A stretch of 64,000 bases of DNA from Kitasatospora aureofaciens (lineage in GTDB: Bacteria > Actinomycetota > Actinomycetes > Streptomycetales > Streptomycetaceae): NCBI RefSeq assembly GCF_019192735.1, contig NZ_JAHTKP010000015.1:1-64000 (forward strand). Reading direction: 5' to 3'. Positions 8,433 to 15,179 of this stretch are shown here, one piece after another. The notes under the pieces were generated by a model that saw nothing but the letters and a program-made list of their open reading frames with translations, was not told where the DNA came from and searched no databases. The position numbers and the translations under genes are program-made. Numbering within the stretch: position 1 is the first letter of the stretch; each line of letters begins with the position of its first letter.

Positions 8433-8520
8433 CTCGTGCGAAAGGGTGTGGCCGGCTCGCGTGAAGGGTGTCGGTCGGCTCGTGCGAAAGATGCGAAAGA
8501 TGCGAAAGGGTGTCGGCCGG
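8433..8520. repeat. Imperfect tandem repeats upstream of the ACP gene
   Basis: Three degenerate copies of a unit with core CGTGCGAAAGGGTGT followed by GGCCGGCT occur here, the third containing extra GATGCGAAA units. They fill the spacer between the KAS III stop and the ACP ribosome binding site. Slippage is the simple explanation; an attenuator role is possible but unproven. Confidence 0.5.
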
Positions 8521-8521
8521 C

Positions 8522-9523
8522 TCAGCCGACCATGACGTCGGGCCAGGTGAGGGTCGCCGCGCCCCAGGTGGCGCCGCCGCCGAAGGCGGTCAGGAGCACC
8601 CGGTCGCCCGGGGTGAGCCGCCCGTCGGCGGCGCCGTCGGCGAGGGCGAGCGGGATGGAGGCGGCGGAGGTGTTGCCGACCCGGTCGATGTTGATGACGG
8701 CCCGGTCGGCGGGGATGCCGAGCTGTTCGGCGACGGCGTGGATGATCCGGACGTTGGCCTGGTGGGCGACCACCCGGTCGACGTCGGTCACCTGCCAGCC
8801 GGTCCGTTCCAGGACGGTCCGGGACGACTCGGCCATGCGCCGCACCGCGGTGAAGAACACCGACTTGCCGGCCATCCGGAAGTAAGCGTCCTCCGGAAGC
8901 GGCGGCCGGCCGCCGGAGCGCTCCTCGGCGCCTCCGCCGCGGACGGTGATCAGGTCGGCCATGCTGCCGTCACTGCCGAGCTGGACGTGCCGGACAGCTC
9001 CCGGTTCGTCCGGCTGCCCGGCCCGCAGGACGACCGCGCCGGCGCCGTCGCCGAAGATGGCCGCGGTGGAGCGGTCCGCCGGATCGAGGATGGTGCTGAA
9101 GGTCTCGGCGCCGATGACCAGCACGCGCTCGGCGTGGCCGGCGGCGATGGCGTCCGCGCCGACCTGCAGGGCGTAGAGGAAGCCGGAGCAGACAGCGGCG
9201 ACGTCGAAGGCCGGGACGCCGACCAGGCCGATCCGGGTGGCGACGGAGGGTGCGGTGGCCGGGCAGGGCCGGTCGGGGGTGGTGGTGGCGAGCACGACCA
9301 GGTCGACGGTGGTCGTCCCGGCGCTCTTGAGGGCGCGCTGCCCGGCCTCGACGGCGAGGTCGCCGGTGGTCATGCCGGGGTCGATGACGTGGCGCTGCAC
9401 GATGCCGGTGCGGGTGCGGATCCACTCGTCGGAGGTGTCCAGGCGCCGGGCCAGTTCGTCGTTGGTGACGACGCGCGGGGGCACGGTGGCTCCGACGCCA
9501 GCGAGGACGGCCGCGCGGGTCAT
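8522..9523 (-). CDS. Beta-ketoacyl-ACP synthase III (FabH-like), cluster-dedicated
   Basis: This 333-residue KAS III has the full Cys-His-Asn triad: Cys112 (AAVCSGF), His254 (VAHQAN) and Asn284 (VGNTSAAS). It would condense an acyl-CoA starter with malonyl-ACP to give a 3-ketoacyl thioester, which is exactly the acyl donor required by AvrD-type chemistry. Its ATG overlaps the stop of the AvrD gene (ATGA, 9520-9523), so the two are translationally coupled. This strengthens the functional link. Length and sequence match ordinary FabH, but its position inside the cluster argues for a dedicated copy. Confidence 0.92.
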   Translation of the reverse strand: MTRAAVLAGVGATVPPRVVTNDELARRLDTSDEWIRTRTGIVQRHVIDPGMTTGDLAVEAGQRALKSAGTTTVDLVVLATTTPDRPCPATAPSVATRIGLVGVPAFDVAAVCSGFLYALQVGADAIAAGHAERVLVIGAETFSTILDPADRSTAAIFGDGAGAVVLRAGQPDEPGAVRHVQLGSDGSMADLITVRGGGAEERSGGRPPLPEDAYFRMAGKSVFFTAVRRMAESSRTVLERTGWQVTDVDRVVAHQANVRIIHAVAEQLGIPADRAVINIDRVGNTSAASIPLALADGAADGRLTPGDRVLLTAFGGGATWGAATLTWPDVMVG

Positions 9524-10557
9524 CGCGTCACCGCCCCGGGCTCGGCCGTCAGCGAGTGGTCCGCGGGCAGCCGGTGGGTGACGGCGGAGCGCAGCTCGAT
9601 GCCGGCCATCTCGGCGGCCACGGTCATGGTGCGCCAGGTGTCGCCGTTCAGCCGGAGCAGGTCGGGCTCGGCGAGGGCGGTCGTCACCGGGACTCCCCCG
9701 TCGAAGGGGCGGTGCGCGGTGGCCGCGGACAGCACGGTCTGGCGCATCCAGAGGGTGTCGCTGTCCTGGCGGCGGACCCCGTCCATCTCGTAGAGCATCA
9801 CCTGGGCGAGCTGGAGGGCGGTCACGAAGGTGTCGACCATGGTGACGGACGGACCGTAGGCGGTCTCCAGGCCGCGCGGGGTCGGGCTGGCCGGTTCCTC
9901 CTGCTCGATGCCGAGCCGGGCGGTGGCGGTGAGCGCGGCCTGATCCACCGTGACGTCGCGGACGAGCTGGCGGCGCGTGGTGAACCCGTGGTCGTAGTAG
10001 CGGTCGGCGGCGGGCCCGAGGACCTCGGCCGGATTCGCGTACTGCCACCGGCCCTGGCGGGGGCTGCCGCTCGGGTGGACCAGCTCGCAGCGCACCCGCA
10101 TGGTGCCGATGCTGCAGTCGATCACCGAGACCGACCAGCCGGGGGCACCGTCGAGCGGCTCCTGCCGGCGGCAGGTGGCGATCGCCTCCAGCCGGTCGAG
10201 GTCCTCCTGCGGACGGTTGCCGGCGGTGATCCGCACCTTGCGCAGCCATGCCTCGCGCAGGTCGTCGCCGCGCCGGTCGGTGAGGCAGAGTTCGGCGAGC
10301 TGGGCGGCGAGCACGAGCCCGTCGACGGTGCTGAAGTGCGGGCGGAGGTCGCCGACGGCCTTGCGGGACCAGTCGGACGGGTAGCGGACCCGGACCACAG
10401 CCCGGGCGCCGGCCACGCCGTCCGGGGTGCGGGCGACCCGGATGTGGCTCAGGTCGTACTGGACCCGCCGGAAGCCCCGGCCGAAGAAGCGCCGGTCGCC
10501 GGGGCCGAGGTAGTCGTCGACCGAGGCCAGTACGGTGTGCGCGACCTGGGTGGTCAT
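9520..10557 (-). CDS. avrD: AvrD family protein (syringolide-synthase-like)
   Basis: This 345-residue protein has the features of Pseudomonas syringae AvrD: YLGPGDRRFFGRGFRRVQYD near residues 16-35, YPSDWSRK at 59-66, LRPHFSTVD at 71-79, AWLRKV at 103-108, AYGPSVTMVDTFVTALQLAQ at 233-252 and DTLWMRQ at 267-273. AvrD makes syringolides from a 3-ketoacyl chain and xylulose. The halves repeat: LGPGDRRFFGRGF (17-29) matches LGPAADRYYDHGF (180-192), and PHFSTVDGLVLAAQLAEL matches PSVTMVDTFVTALQLAQ. This suggests a double hot-dog fold like that of AfsA. It overlaps the thioesterase gene and the KAS III gene by a few bases on each side, forming the operon core. Confidence 0.82.
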   Translation of the reverse strand: MTTQVAHTVLASVDDYLGPGDRRFFGRGFRRVQYDLSHIRVARTPDGVAGARAVVRVRYPSDWSRKAVGDLRPHFSTVDGLVLAAQLAELCLTDRRGDDLREAWLRKVRITAGNRPQEDLDRLEAIATCRRQEPLDGAPGWSVSVIDCSIGTMRVRCELVHPSGSPRQGRWQYANPAEVLGPAADRYYDHGFTTRRQLVRDVTVDQAALTATARLGIEQEEPASPTPRGLETAYGPSVTMVDTFVTALQLAQVMLYEMDGVRRQDSDTLWMRQTVLSAATAHRPFDGGVPVTTALAEPDLLRLNGDTWRTMTVAAEMAGIELRSAVTHRLPADHSLTAEPGAVTR

Positions 10558-11024
10558 CAGTGCTCCGTCCGTCGGGAGTCGTCCTGGGGGTGGCCGGCCC
10601 GGCGCCGGGTGGCGCCGCGCCGGATGACGCAGGTGAGCAACGCGGTACAGGTCCGCTGCCCGGACCCGTCGGTGATGGCGATCTGATACGAGGCCACCGA
10701 CTCCCGCTCGTACAGCGGTCGGCACTCGCCGGTCAGCGTGCCGGAGGAGACCCAGCGGTGGTGGGTGCAGGAGAGGTCGAGGCCGACCGCGTTGCCGTCC
10801 GGTCCGGCGTACATCAGCGCGGCCAGCGAGCCGAGGGTCTCGGCGAACACCGCGTTGGCACCGCCGTGCAGGATGCCGGTGGGCTGGCGGTTGCCGGTGA
10901 CCGGCATCGTGCCGGTCACCAGGCCGGGTTCGCAGCGGCGGATTTCGATTCCCATGCGGTGTGTGAGCTGTTCGAGTTCGTAATCGGCATTGACGGGAAT
11001 GGGCCCGAGCGTCATACGGGTCAT
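10557..11024 (-). CDS. Hot-dog fold thioesterase (PaaI/4HBT type), first gene of the AvrD operon
   Basis: This 155-residue PaaI-like thioesterase has the hot-dog core HGGANAVFAETLGSLAALM and DLSCTHHRWV. It would release a 3-keto acid from ACP or CoA or edit stalled acyl chains. ATG 11024 is preferred because GGAGG lies 5 nt upstream; ATG 11036 would give four more residues. The gene overlaps AvrD by the ATGA junction at 10555-10559, so it is the promoter-proximal member of the ten-gene operon. Confidence 0.8.
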   Translation of the reverse strand: MTRMTLGPIPVNADYELEQLTHRMGIEIRRCEPGLVTGTMPVTGNRQPTGILHGGANAVFAETLGSLAALMYAGPDGNAVGLDLSCTHHRWVSSGTLTGECRPLYERESVASYQIAITDGSGQRTCTALLTCVIRRGATRRRAGHPQDDSRRTEH

Positions 11025-11447
11025 CACGGCCTCCATCCGCCCGCGGACGCGGGCACAGGAATGGCTGGAATAGGTGGCTGGGCTGAATTTGACAGGTCTG
11101 GGGAATTCCGCGGCGCTACGCGGTCGGCGCGGTTCGGCGAGGGCGACGCTGCCCGCGAACCCGTTGTCCGGACCGGCGGTGCGGAATTGAACGAGTCCGA
11201 GTCAAACATGATCACCGGGCCGGGACAAGCACGTGGCCCATAGCGGCCACGATCCGCTCCAGGCCTTGTCGAGGAGTCCCAAGCCGCCGGTCGACCTCGG
11301 GGTTTCGGGTAGGTGACGGAGCGTCAGTGCTGGTTTGGTGAACAGCCTTCGACTGTGGTTGTCTGCTGGCGTCGGGAATCCGCGGGGCTGCCGACACGCC
11401 CCCGCCGCACTGTCGTCATCCGTTGACGAAAGGTTGGTTCTCTTTCC
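11025..11447. promoter_or_regulatory. 423-bp divergent intergenic region between the AvrD operon and an aldo/keto reductase
   Basis: No convincing coding sequence is present. The region must hold the promoters for both the ten-gene minus-strand operon and the plus-strand reductase. An inverted repeat CGTGGCC-CATAGC-GGCCACG lies at 11232-11251. A TTGACA hexamer is present near 11090 but has no matching -10 at the usual spacing. An autoregulator-type operator is plausible here because a butanolide receptor is encoded 3 kb away. Confidence 0.45.
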
Positions 11448-12425
11448 ATGCAACGCATTTCCCTGGGCACGCTCGAAGTTTCGTGCATCGGCCTCGGCGC
11501 GATGTCGATGTCGGACTACTACACGGGCGCCGGAAGCGACGACCATGAATCCGTCAGGGCCATCCGGTGCGCCCTCGACCTCGGGGTGAATTTCCTGGAC
11601 ACCGCCGAGATCTACGGTCCGTTCACGAATGAGGAACTGGTCGGCCGGGCGATCGCGGGGCGGCGCGACGAGGTGGTGCTGGCCACCAAGTTCGGCCTCG
11701 TCGCACACGGCGGCGCCGGCCCGAACACGCTCGACAGCTCGCCCGCCAACATCCGCACCGCGGTCGAGGGTTCGCTCAAGCGGCTGGGCACCGACCGGAT
11801 CGACCTGTACTACCAGCACCGGGTCGACCCGGGCACGCCGATCGAGGAGACGGTGGGCACGCTGGCCGAGCTGGTCCGGGAGGGCAAGGTGCGGCACATC
11901 GGCCTGTCCGAGGCCGGCCCGGAGACCATCCGGCGCGCCCACGCAGTCCACCCGGTGACGGCGGTGCAGACCGAGTACTCGCTGTGGACGAGGGACCCGG
12001 AGCAGGCCCTGCTGCCACTGCTGCGCGAGCTCGGCATCGGGCTGGTCGCGTACTCGCCGCTCGGGCGCGGCTTCCTCACCGGGTCGATTCGCTCTACGGA
12101 CCAACTCGACGCCGGCGACTTCCGGTTGACGACCCCGCGGTTCGCCGGGGCGAACTTCGGGGCCAATCTGCGGATCGTCGAGGAGGTGCAGCAGGTGGCC
12201 GCCGAGGCCGGGGCGACCGCGGCCCAGATCGCGCTCGCCTGGCTGCTCTCCCGGGGCACGGACATCGCACCGATCCCCGGGACCAGGCGCAGCACCCGCG
12301 TCGAGGAGAACGCGGCGGCCGCCTCCGTGGCGCTGACCCCGGCCCAGCTGGCGCGGCTCGACGCGATCGCGCCGGCCGTGGGGGCGCGCTACGCCGAGCA
12401 GGACCTCGCGCGCACCGGGCTCTGA
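11448..12425 (+). CDS. Aldo/keto reductase divergent from the AvrD operon
   Basis: This 325-residue AKR resembles the AKR13-like family. The tetrad is Asp51, Tyr56 (DTAEIYG), Lys81 (ATKFG) and His124 (YYQHRVD). The C-terminal cofactor segment is PIPGTRRSTRVEENAAA. It is transcribed away from the AvrD operon across a shared 423-bp region, so it is likely co-regulated and could reduce a keto group on the butanolide, as reductases do in gamma-butyrolactone synthesis. It is only moderately like the other cluster AKR (3944-4924), so the two are not recent duplicates. Confidence 0.85.
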   Translation: MQRISLGTLEVSCIGLGAMSMSDYYTGAGSDDHESVRAIRCALDLGVNFLDTAEIYGPFTNEELVGRAIAGRRDEVVLATKFGLVAHGGAGPNTLDSSPANIRTAVEGSLKRLGTDRIDLYYQHRVDPGTPIEETVGTLAELVREGKVRHIGLSEAGPETIRRAHAVHPVTAVQTEYSLWTRDPEQALLPLLRELGIGLVAYSPLGRGFLTGSIRSTDQLDAGDFRLTTPRFAGANFGANLRIVEEVQQVAAEAGATAAQIALAWLLSRGTDIAPIPGTRRSTRVEENAAAASVALTPAQLARLDAIAPAVGARYAEQDLARTGL

Positions 12426-12506
12426 GCGGTCGCGGCCGGGGCGCGCGGGCTGCCCGTTCCGCCCCGGCCGCGACCCCGTGTGCGGCTCCCGCACCTGGAA
12501 GATTCG

Positions 12507-13313
12507 TCAGATCCACCGTCGCCGGGCTGCCTCGGCGCCGGCCTGAAAGCGGCTGCGGGCGCCGAGTTTGGCCATCAGGTCAGCGATGGTCCGGCGGTTG
12601 GTGCGCACCGAGAGCCCTGTCCGCGCGGCGATGCCACTGTCGGTGAGCCCATCGGCCAGCAGCCGCAGGATCTCGCTCTCCCGACGGTCCGGCGAGTGGG
12701 CGGAAACCGGCTCGCTTGGTTCGCCCAACTCGGCTCCCTGCAACCAGAGTTGTTCGAAGAGCAGGCGGCAGGCCGCCACCGGGGCCACCCCGCGCAGGAA
12801 GACCCAGCCGGCCTGTTCGACGGCCGGGTCCGCCGGAACGATCGCGGCGTCCCCGTCCGCGACCGCCATCCACAGCGGCAGTCGCGGGAGGGTCAGGATC
12901 TCCACGCCCAGGCCCGCCATCCGGCCGGTGCTCTCCAGGTACGCGGGGTCGTCCAGGCTCTCCGGGCCGAGCGCGCGGATCCGCACCCCGCGGCCGATCA
13001 GCTCCGCGCCCAGCAGTTCGAAGCGGGCCCGCAGGCGCGGGTCGAGCGGCACTCTCGGCAGGACCACCAGAACCTCGCGCGCAGCCCGCCCAGCCAGCAC
13101 ACCGAGGCCGTCGAGCAGCCCGGCCGCGCCGGTGAGCCACTGCGAAGGCCCGCCCGGAGCAGCGGGCCGGAACGGGACAGTCGGGCGACTCTGGTTCGGC
13201 CCCATCTGGGCACCCGCCGCCGGTCCGCCCGGGCGGCCGGTCCGCTCACGCGGACCGGCCCCGCGAAGCGCGTCGATCGACTCAGCCAGTGCCTGAGCCT
13301 TGGGCGTACTCAT
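12507..13313 (-). CDS. LuxR-type transcriptional regulator
   Basis: This 268-residue protein has a C-terminal LuxR/NarL helix-turn-helix (RRESEILRLLADGLTDSGIAARTGLS, spanning about residues 206-231). The preceding region (LLARFELLGAEL-like, then LGVEILTLPRLPLWMAVADG) resembles the phospholipase-D-like or TrmB-like sensor half of Streptomyces LuxR regulators. There is no REC phosphorylation domain. It sits between the AvrD locus and the butanolide receptor locus and is a candidate pathway-specific regulator of either. Start ATG 13313 follows GGGGGAG closely. Confidence 0.78.
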   Translation of the reverse strand: MSTPKAQALAESIDALRGAGPRERTGRPGGPAAGAQMGPNQSRPTVPFRPAAPGGPSQWLTGAAGLLDGLGVLAGRAAREVLVVLPRVPLDPRLRARFELLGAELIGRGVRIRALGPESLDDPAYLESTGRMAGLGVEILTLPRLPLWMAVADGDAAIVPADPAVEQAGWVFLRGVAPVAACRLLFEQLWLQGAELGEPSEPVSAHSPDRRESEILRLLADGLTDSGIAARTGLSVRTNRRTIADLMAKLGARSRFQAGAEAARRRWI

Positions 13314-13425
13314 TGCTCCCCCTGTCACCATCCGAGTGGCCGATTGGAGAAGACATGGCACCCCGGTTTCCCGGTAGTGACGCTCCCCCACCCGCCGTCC
13401 GGTCCGACTCCGCGAGCGACAATAC

Positions 13426-13475
13426 AGAACGTTCTCTTTGTTTTTGTGTGATGGCGCTCACACCTTGTCAAGGTG
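13426..13475. promoter_or_regulatory. Cluster of three palindromes upstream of the LuxR gene, including a CRP-like site
   Basis: Three perfect inverted repeats occur within 50 bp: AGAACGTTCT (13426-13435), TGTGA-N6-TCACA (13447-13462) and CACCTTG-T-CAAGGTG (13461-13475). The middle one matches the classical CRP consensus shape. They lie between the epimerase stop and the LuxR start, in an unusually AT-rich stretch, and most likely control the LuxR gene. The outer palindromes could bind the TetR-family receptor. Confidence 0.5.
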
Positions 13476-13487
13476 AAAAAGCCCAGA

Positions 13488-14420
13488 TCAGGACCGTCCC
13501 AACGCCTCCCGGTACCAGGCGGCCGCGGACGCGAGGCGAGCCAGCGGGCCCGGGCCGGGCGGGCAGGCGGCGAGCTGCCAGATCTCCTCGCTCCGGTACC
13601 AGTGGTCCCGTGCGACCAGCGCGAACTGGCGCTCCGAGACCCGGCCGGGGTTCGCCGCCAGCAGGCGCAGGCATTCGGGCCACGGCAGGCCCGGCTCCTC
13701 CGGCGCGGGCAGGACGCCGTGCCGCGCCAGGGCGGCCAGCAGGTCTCCGGCCCGCACCGGCTCGGGGTGGCTGGCGTGGTACACGCCCGACGGGACCGCG
13801 CGCTCCCCGGTCGCCAGGGCGGCCACCAGCCGGGCGAGGTCGTCCCGGTCCACCATGGACAGCCGCGCCGACCCGCCGTCCCAGAGCACCGGGACTCGGC
13901 GGAGCAGTTCGTCCAGCGCGGGCACCACCCAGCGGTCGCCGGCCCCGGTCACCAGGCCGGGCCGCAGCACGACGGCGCCCGCGTCCAGCGCGAAGCGCTC
14001 CCCGAGGAGCCTGGTCCGGCTGGCCTCCGACACCGGTACGGCGGGCACGCCGCCCACCTCGATGCCCGAGTGCGGCCCCTCGCCATACACGGCGGCGGTG
14101 GACAGGTGGACGATCCGGCCGACGCCGGCCCGCGCGGCCGCGGCCATCAGCGCCTCGGTGCCGCGGACGTTGACCGCCTCGCACTCCTCGGTGCTGCCGC
14201 TCACCCGGGACGCGAGGTGGACCAGTACCTCGGCGCCGTCGCAGAGCGCGGCCGACGCCGCCGGGTCGGTGAGGTCGCCGGCCACCCACTCGGCCGGTCC
14301 GGCGTCCTCCGGCACCCGGCGGGCCAGGGCGCGCACCCGCGCACCGCCGTCGACCAGGGCCCGGAGCGCGGCGGAGCCGATGAACCCCGTCGCCCCGGTG
14401 AGCGCGACCCGGGTCAGCAC
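13488..14420 (-). CDS. NAD-dependent epimerase/dehydratase (extended SDR), butanolide locus
   Basis: This 310-residue extended SDR has GATGFIGSAA as its cofactor motif at the N-terminus, Asp in AGDLTD, and HLSTAAVYGEG with the catalytic Tyr. The expected YxxxK is replaced by a region around SRTRLLGERF, so its chemistry may be unusual. Similar reductases or epimerases (JadW2-like) accompany AfsA and receptor genes in several gamma-butyrolactone loci and reduce or modify the signal. GTG 14420 overlaps the receptor gene by 7 bp, so they form one operon. The domain assignment is firm; the role in butanolide synthesis is inferred. Confidence 0.78.
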   Translation of the reverse strand: MLTRVALTGATGFIGSAALRALVDGGARVRALARRVPEDAGPAEWVAGDLTDPAASAALCDGAEVLVHLASRVSGSTEECEAVNVRGTEALMAAAARAGVGRIVHLSTAAVYGEGPHSGIEVGGVPAVPVSEASRTRLLGERFALDAGAVVLRPGLVTGAGDRWVVPALDELLRRVPVLWDGGSARLSMVDRDDLARLVAALATGERAVPSGVYHASHPEPVRAGDLLAALARHGVLPAPEEPGLPWPECLRLLAANPGRVSERQFALVARDHWYRSEEIWQLAACPPGPGPLARLASAAAWYREALGRS

Positions 14421-15049
14421 GCCCACTCCCGGCCGCGCTGCGGGTCCAGCACCAGCCGCTCGCCCATGTCGGCGGCGGCGATGCCGGGCATCAGGCACCG
14501 CCAGAGCCGGGTGATCCGGTCCGGCAGGTCCGCCCGGCCGCTGGCGATCTGCGACATCACCTGGGAGCCGGTGAACCCGGCCACCAGGACGGCGGCGAAG
14601 GCGTCCTCGTCCGCCTCGGGCCGCAGTTCGCCCTGCGCCCGGGCGACGGACAGCTCGGCCCGGAAGCACTCGATCCACTCCTGGTAGATCGAGTACTCGG
14701 CGAGCCCGGACTCGCTCTGCTCGACCGCCAGCCGCACACCGGCCCGGAGCACCACGTTCCGCTGGAGCTCGTGGGCCAGGTAGAAGGTGAGGTCGATCAG
14801 CTGCTGCAGACCGCGGGCCTCCTGCGGCATCCCGTACAGGCGGGCCGCCTGGTACATGATCACCGCCCGCGCCAGGTCCTCCTTGGACTTGAAGTGGAAG
14901 TAGATCGCGCCCTGCGTCGTCTCGGCGCGTTCCATGATCCTCATGATCGACGCCCCGGCATAGCCGGATTCGTCGAAGACCTCCGCCGCCGCCTCCAGGA
15001 TCATCTCCCGGGTACGAACCGCCCGCTCCTGCCTGACCGCCACTGCCAC
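14414..15049 (-). CDS. TetR-family gamma-butyrolactone receptor-like regulator (ScbR/ArpA type)
   Basis: This 211-residue protein begins with a TetR DNA-binding domain (TREMILEAAAEVFDESGYAG, ASIMRIMERAETTQGAIYFHF). The YFHFKSKEDLA motif and a C-terminal helical ligand domain resemble ScbR, ArpA and FarA. The Trp119-type ligand-contact region is represented by YQEWIECFRAEL. Divergent location from an AfsA homologue is the diagnostic arrangement for these receptors. GTG 15049 is chosen; GTG 15043 is an alternative. It should repress its own gene and the AfsA gene until it binds a butanolide, and may also control the adjacent AvrD operon. Confidence 0.85.
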   Translation of the reverse strand: MAVAVRQERAVRTREMILEAAAEVFDESGYAGASIMRIMERAETTQGAIYFHFKSKEDLARAVIMYQAARLYGMPQEARGLQQLIDLTFYLAHELQRNVVLRAGVRLAVEQSESGLAEYSIYQEWIECFRAELSVARAQGELRPEADEDAFAAVLVAGFTGSQVMSQIASGRADLPDRITRLWRCLMPGIAAADMGERLVLDPQRGREWAC

Positions 15050-15071
15050 CTCACCCGTCCCCTGCCAAAAA

Positions 15072-15102
15072 GAAACCGGCCCGGACACCGGTCCGAAACC
15101 GC
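15072..15102. promoter_or_regulatory. Possible autoregulatory element (ARE-like) between the receptor and AfsA genes
   Basis: The segment contains GAAACCG twice (15072-15078 and 15095-15101) flanking CGGAC-ACCG-GTCCG. The mix of A-rich ends and GC-rich palindromic centre is what receptor binding sites of this family look like. It lies in the 130-bp divergent gap where an operator is expected. It does not match a strict consensus. Confidence 0.45.
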
Positions 15103-15179
15103 CTTCGCTATATGCTGCACCGTCCGCCGTTCCGGACGCATGGCCGAGACCAGCACCGAAAGAAGGAAAGCACACCGTT

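Noticed and set aside
4863..8885. Very long open frame (1340 codons) on the plus strand across the AvrD operon
   Set aside because: It is antisense to several genes with clear catalytic motifs, has Gly/Val-rich low-information composition, and is explained by GC-rich codon bias leaving the complementary frame free of stops.
12094..12516. Arg/Ala-rich open frame on the minus strand beside the aldo/keto reductase
   Set aside because: Low-complexity antisense frame without start signals or family features.
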